Made by a program: the position numbers and the translations under genes
Notes under the pieces: model-generated
Seen by the model: the letters and a program-made list of their open reading frames with translations, nothing else
The model's database searches: none
What the model was told of the DNA's origin: nothing
Part shown: in pieces, positions 45,065 to 52,385 of the stretch
How the letters are laid out: each line of letters begins with the position of its first letter
Numbering within the stretch: position 1 is the first letter of the stretch
Source: Alphaproteobacteria bacterium
GTDB lineage: Bacteria > Pseudomonadota > Alphaproteobacteria > SHVP01
Length of the DNA stretch: 64,000 nucleotides
Reading direction: 5' to 3'
Assembly (NCBI GenBank): GCA_040216735.1
Contig: JAVJOO010000002.1
Span: 1,267,118 to 1,331,117 of the forward strand

Positions 45065-47017
45065 ATGGAACTAGGCCGCCGCTTGTTTGGCAAAGAAACA
45101 GCGCCGGGAAGCGCGACCCTAAAGGGTCTCATCGCGGCGCTGCATGCCTTGCCGCAAGGGTTTGCTTTGTTCGATGCCCGGGACAAGTTGGTGGTGTGCA
45201 ATCCCGCCTTTCGTGAGGTTTTTGAGGCTGGCGACGACCCCATCCCCGATGGCGCCTCCTACGCGGCCGTTCTGCGAGGCGCTGCCGTTAAGGGAAAAAT
45301 AGAGGGGGTTCGACGCGACGAAGAAACGTGGCTCGCGGAACGCCTCGCTGCGCATGTAAACCCTGAGAACATCTTCAATCTAACGCTTCGGACCGGTCGT
45401 ACATTCGTTGTTTGGGAGCAACGGATTCCTGGCGGCGGCACGGTCGTGAGCCTCGTCGAGATTACCAGCTACGAACGCCGCGACGCCGCCAGCCGGACCA
45501 ACGAGCAAAAGGCGCGGGCGATGCTCGATAGCGTCTTCGATGGCGTTTTGACGATCGGCGCAGACAGTGTCGTCGACAGCGTCAACGCCCGGGCCGCGGA
45601 GATATTCGGGCGGCCAATCGAAACCATTATCGGCAATAGTGTGGGGACTATCTTTCCCGATCTTCCGCTCTCGGAGCTTATTGGAGACGACGCGCTGGGT
45701 GGCATCCGCGAGCTCAAAGGCCGGGGCCCGGCGGACGCCGCGATCAACCTTGAGGTTGCGGTGAGCGAACTTCCCGACACCTGGTCGCTGCAAGATCGCC
45801 GCCGCGAAACCCGCCAGACCTTTGTCGCGACGATCCGCGACGTGACCGAACAAAGGGCGCTCGCCCGGCAGCTTCAACAGGCGCAGCGGATGGACGCAAT
45901 CGGTACGCTGGCTGGAGGAATCGCCCACGACTTCAACAACATACTTTCGATCATCATGGGATACGGCGGCCTGATCCAGCAGGACTTGCCGGAGGGCACC
46001 GAAGCGCGGGAAAACGCAGATATGGTGGTCCAGGCGGCGCGACGGGCCCGCGAACTGGTCGAGCAAATCCTGACCTTCAGTCGCCATTCGGACGACCAAG
46101 CGAAGAAACCTTTGGATCCGAAACCGGTGGTGAAGGAGGTTCTCAAGCTGATTCGGTCGACCGTGCCGGCAACCATTGAGATCGTGCAGGAGATCGGCGA
46201 GGATGAAGGACGGCTCCTTGGAGACGTGTCTCAACTCCATCAGATTGTGATGAACCTTTGCACCAATGCAGTGCATGCGATGGGTGCAGGCCCGGGCCGG
46301 CTTCTGGTGTCCTTGACCCGTGAAAATCTGGATGCCGAGGCCGCCGCCGCTTGGGGTGTCCGAAGTGGCGATTTCTGGCACCTCAGCGTTGCCGATAGCG
46401 GCGAAGGAATTGCGCCCGATGTCTTGGACCGCGTTTTTGAGCCCTTCTTCACGACCAAAGAACGGGGACAAGGGACTGGGCTTGGCCTCGCGGTTGTCCA
46501 CGGGATCGTCACCGATCACGGTGGCGTCGTGCGCGCCGAAAGCAGGCTAGGGCAGGGAGCAACGTTCCATGTCCTCCTCCCGGTGGACGACGCCGAGCGA
46601 GAAGCCCTGGTGGACGCGCCTGTGTCGACCGCCCTCGCCGGCCGCGGTCGCATTTTGCTCGTCGACGACGAGACGCTGATCGTTCGAATGGGGCAGAAAA
46701 TCCTCAATCGCCTCGGCTACACGGTTGTTGGCGCAACGGATTCAGAGGAGGCGCTGGAGACCTTTCGCGCCGATCCGGGCGGTTTCGATCTGTTGATGAC
46801 CGACCAGACGATGCCGGGGCTGACGGGCGATGCCCTGATCGAGGCCGTGCGGGCGATTCGACCCGACCTACCGGTGGTGCTGTGTACCGGCTACAGCCAG
46901 GTGATGGACGAGGAAAAGGCCAAGGAAATGGCGATCGACGCCTTTGTCATGAAGCCGTTGGAGCGGGAGGAAGTCGGACGCATCGTCTCCACTGTCTTGG
47001 CTGCGCGGGTGGGCTAA
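45065..47017 (+). CDS. Cytosolic hybrid histidine kinase (PAS-PAS-HisKA-HATPase-REC)
   Basis: A 650-residue protein without membrane segments. Two PAS-like regions fill about residues 15-140 ([22 protein letters not shown]) and 148-265. The dimerisation and phosphoacceptor helix has [18 protein letters not shown] with the His at about 288. The kinase domain shows [10 protein letters not shown] (N box, about 392), [10 protein letters not shown] and [14 protein letters not shown] (about 468). A C-terminal receiver (about 528-650) has LLVDDE and [10 protein letters not shown] with the phosphoacceptor Asp at about 579. Signal and partner are unknown. It is divergent from the EPS regulator pair, so a link with glycan control is possible but unproven. 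Confidence 0.88.
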   Translation: MELGRRLFGKETAPGSATLKGLIAALHALPQGFALFDARDKLVVCNPAFREVFEAGDDPIPDGASYAAVLRGAAVKGKIEGVRRDEETWLAERLAAHVNPENIFNLTLRTGRTFVVWEQRIPGGGTVVSLVEITSYERRDAASRTNEQKARAMLDSVFDGVLTIGADSVVDSVNARAAEIFGRPIETIIGNSVGTIFPDLPLSELIGDDALGGIRELKGRGPADAAINLEVAVSELPDTWSLQDRRRETRQTFVATIRDVTEQRALARQLQQAQRMDAIGTLAGGIAHDFNNILSIIMGYGGLIQQDLPEGTEARENADMVVQAARRARELVEQILTFSRHSDDQAKKPLDPKPVVKEVLKLIRSTVPATIEIVQEIGEDEGRLLGDVSQLHQIVMNLCTNAVHAMGAGPGRLLVSLTRENLDAEAAAAWGVRSGDFWHLSVADSGEGIAPDVLDRVFEPFFTTKERGQGTGLGLAVVHGIVTDHGGVVRAESRLGQGATFHVLLPVDDAEREALVDAPVSTALAGRGRILLVDDETLIVRMGQKILNRLGYTVVGATDSEEALETFRADPGGFDLLMTDQTMPGLTGDALIEAVRAIRPDLPVVLCTGYSQVMDEEKAKEMAIDAFVMKPLEREEVGRIVSTVLAARVG

Positions 47018-47025
47018 GGCCGGTG

Positions 47026-47069
47026 TTGCAGCCTGCCGCCAATCGCCATATCTTGCGCCGCCGATATGG
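47026..47069 (+). promoter_or_regulatory. tRNA-Gln promoter candidate with adjoining hairpin
   Basis: TTGCAG (47026-47031), 17-base spacer, TATCTT (47049-47054). The same stretch contains a perfect 7-bp inverted repeat, CCATATC (47046-47052) and GATATGG (47063-47069) with a 10-base loop, abutting the tRNA 5' end. It may be part of the precursor leader or a coincidence. Confidence 0.4.
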
Positions 47070-47143
47070 TGGGGCGTGGCCAAGTGGTAAGGCATCGGGT
47101 TTTGGTCCCGTGATCGCAGGTTCGAATCCTGCCGCCCCAGCCA
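47070..47143 (+). tRNA. tRNA-Gln (anticodon UUG)
   Basis: A 74-base cloverleaf. The acceptor stem TGGGGCG pairs with CGCCCCA, followed by G and an encoded CCA. D-arm GCC/GGC, anticodon stem CGGG/CCCG with loop TTTTGGT giving anticodon TTG (UUG), and T-arm GCAGG-TTCGAAT-CCTGC are all present. The outermost anticodon-stem pair is a T-T mismatch. It lies between the histidine kinase and the DUF350 gene. Confidence 0.95.
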
Positions 47144-47188
47144 CCGGTGGGGTTGAGCCGATCCCCCGACACTAGTGGAGGAGACGCG

Positions 47189-47599
47189 GTGGACCCCGTT
47201 TTTCAAAGTTTCCTGGCAGGCTTTCCCGTTTTTATCGCTCACTTCGCGCTAACGGTTGCCCTTCTGGTGGCCGGGATCGCGGCGTACATGGCGATCACAC
47301 CGCACCGCGAACTAAGCCTTCTCCGGGCCGGCAATACCGCCGCGGCAATCTCGCTGGGCGCCGTCGTGATCGGCCTCGGGCTGACGCTGGGTGTCAGCAT
47401 GGCCAACAGCGTCACGTTGTTCGATATCTTGGTTTGGGGCGTTGTCGCGCTCGTGCTGCAGCTCGGGACGTTCTTCGTTATCGACCGGCTCTTGCGCGGC
47501 CTTCCGCAGCGGATCGAAGAGGGCCAGGTCGCCTCGGCGATCTTTCTCGCCGCATCGAAGCTGGCCGTTGCCATCGTGACTGCGGCTGCGTTGACCTAG
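47189..47599 (+). CDS. DUF350 (UPF0719) inner-membrane protein
   Basis: About 136 residues. GTG 47189 is chosen because GGAGGAG lies about six bases upstream. Four hydrophobic segments are seen: FPVFIAHFALTVALLVAGIAAYMAI, TAAAISLGAVVIGLGLTLGVSMA, LFDILVWGVVALVLQLGTFFVID and AIFLAASKLAVAIVTAAALT. This is the two-repeat DUF350 layout. Function is not known. It starts 46 bases after the tRNA and is followed closely by the protease gene. Confidence 0.8.
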   Translation: MDPVFQSFLAGFPVFIAHFALTVALLVAGIAAYMAITPHRELSLLRAGNTAAAISLGAVVIGLGLTLGVSMANSVTLFDILVWGVVALVLQLGTFFVIDRLLRGLPQRIEEGQVASAIFLAASKLAVAIVTAAALT

Positions 47600-47611
47600 G
47601 GCGCCAGACCG

Positions 47612-48496
47612 GTGCGTCGTCTCGACGTCCTCTTGGTTCTGGTGTTGCTGGTGGGGGTCGCGGTCTCCGCGATTAACGACGGTCTCTCGCCGCAGCAGCG
47701 TCGCCCCGAACCGACGGTCGCACCGTCGCCCGCGCCGAGTGCCTCTGTGCCGCCGCCGGCGGAGCGTCGCGGTACCCTGCCGCCGCCTTCGTCGCGCGAC
47801 GCGGGCTTCGAGGTCGAATCAACGCGGAAGTCGACCGACGTGTCGGGGACGGCATTCGCGATCGGCAGCGGGATTTGGATGACCGCGGAACACGTGACGC
47901 GATCCTGCGGCGCGCTTTTTGTCGAATCCGGTGCCCAGTTGCTCCCCGTTCATCGCCTCGTTGAACACCCCTCCGCTGACGTCGCGGTCTTTCAGACCGA
48001 TCATGCCGGGCCGCCGCTGGCGCTGACCGACCGGCTCGATATTGGGCAAGCCGGGTTTCACCATGGCTTTCCCTCTGGGCGACCGGGCGATGTGACGAGC
48101 ACGCTAGTCGGTCGGGCGCAGATTCGCGTGCGTGGCGCGATCAACCGGATCGAACCGGCGGTGGCCTGGGCGGAGAGGCAACGTTTTCCGTCCCGACTCG
48201 AAGAGCTCGGTGGGATCAGCGGCGGACCGGCCCTCGACGCCGAGGGCCGCGTGGTTGGCGTGACCGTTGGGGGGTCGGAGCGTCGAGGCACCGTGCTCAC
48301 CGCCGCGCCGGCGACAATGCGTGAAGTGATCGCCCAGGCGGCGGTCGTTCTTGAGCCGGGCGCTACTGGCCCGCGCGCCCGGCCGGACCCGAACAGCGTG
48401 ACCGCCTATGGCGACGCGTTGCGGCGCGACCTGACGGTTGCCAAAGTCATTTGTCTGTTGCGCCCACCGTCACGCCGACCGTTGTCGCGCCGTTAA
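47612..48496 (+). CDS. Trypsin-like serine protease, membrane-anchored or secreted
   Basis: A 294-residue protein with GTG start at 47612. An N-terminal hydrophobic stretch (VLLVLVLLVGVAVSAI) is a signal anchor, followed by a Pro-rich linker (about residues 28-62). The protease domain has GTAFAIGSGIWMTAEHVTRSC (His about 94), PSADVAVFQTD (Asp about 126) and GGISGGPALDAEGRVVGVT (Ser about 201). The usual G-N-S-G-G reads G-I-S-G-G, but the Ser is kept. There is no PDZ domain, unlike DegP. Probable envelope protease. Confidence 0.75.
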   Translation: MRRLDVLLVLVLLVGVAVSAINDGLSPQQRRPEPTVAPSPAPSASVPPPAERRGTLPPPSSRDAGFEVESTRKSTDVSGTAFAIGSGIWMTAEHVTRSCGALFVESGAQLLPVHRLVEHPSADVAVFQTDHAGPPLALTDRLDIGQAGFHHGFPSGRPGDVTSTLVGRAQIRVRGAINRIEPAVAWAERQRFPSRLEELGGISGGPALDAEGRVVGVTVGGSERRGTVLTAAPATMREVIAQAAVVLEPGATGPRARPDPNSVTAYGDALRRDLTVAKVICLLRPPSRRPLSRR

Positions 48497-48510
48497 GTAC
48501 GCATTGCGGG

Positions 48511-49446
48511 TTAGTCGAAATCCAGCAACGGCCCCTTGGGCACTATCCCGAGCGGATTGATGGAGCGGTGGCTGTGGTAGTAGTGCCATTTGATGTGGTG
48601 AAAGTTCACGGTCTCGGCGATACCCGGCAACCGGTAGAGCCCGCGCAGGTAGGCCTGCAGGTGGGTATAGTCGGCAATGCGCTGCCGGTTGCACTTGAAA
48701 TGATTGACGTAGACCGCATCGAACCGGATCAGGGTCGGGAAGAGCCGAATGTCGGCTTCGGTTAGGATGTCGCCGATCAAATAGCGTTGACGACCAAGGC
48801 GCTTCTCCAGATCGTCGAGGGTCGCGAATAGGGCGTCGAATGCCGCGTCGTACGCTTCCTGGGACCCGGCGAAACCACATTTGTACACACCGTTGTTGAC
48901 GGTGTTGTAGATGCGTTCGTTGATCTCATCGATTTCACGCCGGTGGGCCGCCGGGTAGAGGTCGATCGGGTGCGTCGCGATTCCGGCGAGGGCACCGTTC
49001 AGCATTCGAATAATGTCGGCCGATTCGTTGTTCACGATCCTGCCGGTCTTGAGGTCCCACAGGACTGGAACGGTGACACGGCCGCTATAAGTTGGGTCCG
49101 ATGCTGTGTAGACATCGCGCAGAAAAGCGCGCCCGGCAACGGGATCGGGGATGGCGCCATCGCGGTCGGAGAAATGCCAGCCGTCGTCGGTCATGTGCCA
49201 GTCGACGACCGCGACATCGATCGCTTCGGTCAATCCTTGGAGCGCCCGGGCGATGAGCGTCCGATGGGCCCATGGGCAGGCGTAGGACACATAGAGGAGG
49301 TAACGTCCGGGTTCGGCGGGGAAGTCGGTGGTCCTATCGGCGCTCACCCAGTTGCGAAACCCACTATCGCCGCGGACGAACTCGCCCTTTTTACTGCGTG
49401 GGATTTGCCCGTCGGCACTCCATTTCCCGTCGATCAGTAGTCCCAT
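48511..49446 (-). CDS. Glutathionyl-hydroquinone reductase (YqjG/ECM4-type GST)
   Basis: A 311-residue protein, the typical length. YACPWAHRT with catalytic Cys57, IPVPVLWDLKTGRIVNNESADIIRML-type GSH-binding strand, and INERIYNTVNNGVYKCGFAGSQEAYDAAFDALF (about residue 165-195) are the YqjG/PcpF pattern. It reduces glutathionylated quinols. It is convergent with the protease gene, with 14 bases between them. Confidence 0.9.
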   Translation of the reverse strand: MGLLIDGKWSADGQIPRSKKGEFVRGDSGFRNWVSADRTTDFPAEPGRYLLYVSYACPWAHRTLIARALQGLTEAIDVAVVDWHMTDDGWHFSDRDGAIPDPVAGRAFLRDVYTASDPTYSGRVTVPVLWDLKTGRIVNNESADIIRMLNGALAGIATHPIDLYPAAHRREIDEINERIYNTVNNGVYKCGFAGSQEAYDAAFDALFATLDDLEKRLGRQRYLIGDILTEADIRLFPTLIRFDAVYVNHFKCNRQRIADYTHLQAYLRGLYRLPGIAETVNFHHIKWHYYHSHRSINPLGIVPKGPLLDFD

Positions 49447-49750
49447 TTGGCGGCTTCCCTTCTCTGGTATCCCGGTGTCGTGGCAGGGAGTCTACGAAAC
49501 GACACACCTTATCAGGACCTCGACGCAGCATGACGATTTGCGATTGCGCGGTTTGCAGTTGCCTTGCGTTGGAAACGCGAGGGTGTTAGTGGGAGTGCCA
49601 TGACGACCAGACGGGACCGACGACGATAAACCCTGCGCGTACCGCGCGAGCCGTCCCCGTGCGCGCCTTAGGGCGCGTCGTCTTCCCCATTTCTGCTGCT
49701 TTGGCCGCGCCGCGTTGCGCCCGATCAGCCCTCGTTGCCGGAGAGTAACC
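49447..49750. other. Intergenic, no gene recognised
   Basis: About 304 bases between the reductase (minus) and the GNAT gene (plus). A short inverted repeat (CGCGCC-TTAG-GGCGCG near 49663-49678) lies in it but is not followed by a T run on either strand. No RNA or protein gene was recognised. A short reverse-strand open frame there has no features and was not accepted. Confidence 0.5.
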
Positions 49751-50257
49751 ATGTTCGAGATCGTCCCCGAGCGGCCCCAGGATTCCGGTCCGCGGGAAGC
49801 CTTGTTAGACCTTGCCTTTGGACCCGACCGGAATGGACGAACGGCCTACAGGTTGCGCGACGGTGTGATGCCGGTGCGGGCGCTTTCCTATGTCGCCCTT
49901 GTCGATGGTCAGTTCCAAGGAAGCCTCAGATTCTGGCCGATTCTTGTGCAGGGCGCCCGGGCACCTTTGCTGCTAGGCCCGTTGGCCGTCGAGCCGGCCG
50001 GTCGCGGTCAAGCCATCGGCATTGCCCTTGTGCGCAATGGATTGCGGCGCGCGCGGGTTCTAGGCCATGACCTTGTGATTCTTGTCGGCGATTACGCTTA
50101 CTACAAACGGTTCGGATTCGTGCATGCCACGCACCTCAACCTTGTCATGCCCGGGCCGGTAGAAAAGGACCGGCTCCTCATACGCAAGTTACCGCGCGGG
50201 CGGATCATTGGTGTCACTGGACCAATCCTCCCGGCTCTGCCTGCGGCACAAAGCTGA
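49751..50257 (+). CDS. GNAT-family N-acetyltransferase (YhbS-like)
   Basis: A 168-residue protein. GPLAVEPAGRGQAIGIALVRNGLRRARVLGH (about residues 78-108) is the acetyl-CoA-binding motif A with the Q/R-x-x-G-x-G/A loop, and GDYAYYKRFGF (about 114-124) is motif B. The position of Gln-Ala rather than Gly in the middle of R-G-Q-A-I-G is within family variation. The substrate is unknown. ATG 49751 is preferred over an upstream in-frame start. Confidence 0.82.
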   Translation: MFEIVPERPQDSGPREALLDLAFGPDRNGRTAYRLRDGVMPVRALSYVALVDGQFQGSLRFWPILVQGARAPLLLGPLAVEPAGRGQAIGIALVRNGLRRARVLGHDLVILVGDYAYYKRFGFVHATHLNLVMPGPVEKDRLLIRKLPRGRIIGVTGPILPALPAAQS

Positions 50258-50303
50258 TTGTCGGTCGTTCGGGCGGTTGTGAAGGTGGGCGCGATCTCGC
50301 CGC

Positions 50304-52385
50304 TTAACGGCCTTCGCGGTACCAGGCGAACATCAGGCCACCGATCAAGAGTAAAAGCACGGCGAGTGCCGGCAACAACGACACTTGGCGCACGCCGGTG
50401 ACAAAATAACTCTCGTTTCGTAGGACGCCGATCCAGTCGCGTCCACCCGATGCGGCGCCAGGCCGGACCCGGCGAATGTCGGGGGTGCCGTCGTCGGTTA
50501 GCCAGGCGATGCGTCCGCCGCTCTCGTCGACGACCGGTTGCAGTCGCGCGGCGGTCGCGCGAACGTCGGCGAACTCTCGCGGGTTGATGGCGCCGACCGC
50601 GGCTACCGTTGTGTTGAGGTCGTCGGCGAATCGATAGAGGCCGGTTTCCGTCGCGGTGAACGACGCGGTGAACCGCCCTCCCGTGGCCTCGGACAAAACG
50701 ATGTCCTGGGTGGCTCCGGATGGACCGGTAATGCGCACCGGCGGGATTTCAGGCGACAGGCTGCGCCGTTCGATCGTGATGGTATTGCCGTTGGCTGCCG
50801 CGCGAAGTTCCTCTTCCTCCAGGTCCGGTTCTTTCATCAACCAGTGGGCAAGCCGCCGCAGGAGTTCCGCCTGGGGTCCGCCGCCCTCGAAGCCGCGCGC
50901 CCACAGCCAAGCATGATCGGACAGCAGTTGGGCGATACGTCCGTCGCCGACGCGATCGACCACGAGGAGGGGGTGTTCGTTCGGTCCCGACATCAACGCC
51001 GCGCCCGCGGTCTGGGCGGACTCGACCATGCGGAACCAGCGACCCCAATCGGGGTCGCTCCCCGGCGTGCCGGCGCCGCGTAGGTCCGATGTTACCGGGT
51101 GCCGGCGCCCAATATCGGTCAGCGCCGGGCGGAAACCCTGTTCGTAGACGCGGCCCGTGGGCTCGGCTGGGAGGATCCGGCCCAAGGGTGTTCGGAACAA
51201 ACTGAGCGGCGTCGCGAAGGCCGGTCCGGCCGCCTCCAATAGAGCGCCGCCGTTCTTGACGTATTCCGCGATGTTCTCGACGTAGGTCGGCAGCAGCACG
51301 CCGCGCCGCCGGTACCGGTCAAAGATGATGAGGTCGAACTCGTCGAGCTTTACTTCGAACAGCTCGCGGGTGGGAAAAGCGATCAGGGAGAGCTCGCGCA
51401 CCGATGTCCCGTCCTGCTTTTCCGGTGGCCGCAGGATCGTGAAATGCACAAGGTCGACCGACGGGTCGGCCTTGAGCAGGTTACGCCAAGTCCGCTCGCC
51501 GGCATGGGGTTCGCCCGAGACGAGAAGAACCCGGAGGCGGTCGCGCACACCCGAAACGCTGACGGCCGCGCGGTTGTTTTGCAGGGTTAGTTCCTCGGTT
51601 GCAGCGTCGACATCGATCTCGACAATCGTCAAGCCGCCGTGGTCGAGTTTCAGCGGAAGCCGACTCGTCTCGCCGATGGGGACGCGGTGGAACTGCGGTT
51701 CGCCGCCGTCCAAGCGAACCGTGACTCGCGCCGTCGAGGCGCTTGCTGCCGGTTGCCCGGTGTCCTCGATCCGCACGGCGACCTCAAGGTCGGTTCCAAC
51801 AATCCCATAGCTCGGCGCTTCTTCGACCACGAGCCGCCGGTCGCCGTCGGTGCGGGTGCCGCTGAGCAAGACATGCACGGGTGCGCGCAACCCGGTCTGG
51901 GCGAGGTTGTCGGGGACATCGTGGACTTGACCGTCGGTAATCAGAATGGCGCCGGCGACTTGATCCGGTGGGATGTCGGAAAGCGCGTTGCCTAACACCT
52001 CGAACAACCGCGTGCCGGTGTCGCTGTCGGCGTCGGTCGCCCCGGAGGCGACGACGCGAACCTCGATATCGTCGTACCGGGCCAGGGCGCTCTGAACCTC
52101 CGCAAGCGCCCGCGCCGTTTGGGCGGCGCGCTCGCCGATCCCTTGGCTTTGGCTTTCGTCGACGACGACGATAGCGACATCCGGCAGCGGGTCGCGCTCT
52201 TCGCTGACCAGAGACGGGTTGGCGAGCGCCGCCAACACCACGGTGAGGGCGATCAGCCGCCATGCGATGCCCGACGCGCGGCGCCAGAGCCCGAACGCGA
52301 CCAGGGCGACGGCGGCAGCCGCTAGTGCCGCGAGGCTCCACCAGGGGAAGAACGGGGCGAAGGCGATGTCGGCAATATTCATCAT
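50304..52385 (-). CDS. Large membrane protein of the MoxR operon (VWA-like/glutamine-amidotransferase-like)
   Basis: A 693-residue protein. Two hydrophobic segments at the N-terminus (FFPWWSLAALAAAAVALVAFGLW, then ALTVVLAALANP) and one near the C-terminus (VRQVSLLPALAVLLLLIGGLMFAWY) bracket a large periplasmic-side region. DVAIVVVDESQSQGIGERA (about residue 68) resembles a degenerate VWA metal site (D-x-S-x-S). KVRVLLVSGEPHAGE and NIAEYVKNGGALLEAAGP are like a class I amidotransferase/DUF-type fold. It is the last gene of moxR-DUF58-DUF4159. Starts by ATG 52385 overlapping the previous TGA. Confidence 0.65.
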   Translation of the reverse strand: MMNIADIAFAPFFPWWSLAALAAAAVALVAFGLWRRASGIAWRLIALTVVLAALANPSLVSEERDPLPDVAIVVVDESQSQGIGERAAQTARALAEVQSALARYDDIEVRVVASGATDADSDTGTRLFEVLGNALSDIPPDQVAGAILITDGQVHDVPDNLAQTGLRAPVHVLLSGTRTDGDRRLVVEEAPSYGIVGTDLEVAVRIEDTGQPAASASTARVTVRLDGGEPQFHRVPIGETSRLPLKLDHGGLTIVEIDVDAATEELTLQNNRAAVSVSGVRDRLRVLLVSGEPHAGERTWRNLLKADPSVDLVHFTILRPPEKQDGTSVRELSLIAFPTRELFEVKLDEFDLIIFDRYRRRGVLLPTYVENIAEYVKNGGALLEAAGPAFATPLSLFRTPLGRILPAEPTGRVYEQGFRPALTDIGRRHPVTSDLRGAGTPGSDPDWGRWFRMVESAQTAGAALMSGPNEHPLLVVDRVGDGRIAQLLSDHAWLWARGFEGGGPQAELLRRLAHWLMKEPDLEEEELRAAANGNTITIERRSLSPEIPPVRITGPSGATQDIVLSEATGGRFTASFTATETGLYRFADDLNTTVAAVGAINPREFADVRATAARLQPVVDESGGRIAWLTDDGTPDIRRVRPGAASGGRDWIGVLRNESYFVTGVRQVSLLPALAVLLLLIGGLMFAWYREGR

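Noticed and set aside
45380-46519. Long reverse open frame within the histidine kinase
   Set aside because: Antisense shadow of GC-rich coding sequence with no recognisable domain; the plus-strand kinase has full motifs.
49660-49680. Hairpin CGCGCC-TTAG-GGCGCG as a terminator
   Set aside because: No T run follows on either strand.
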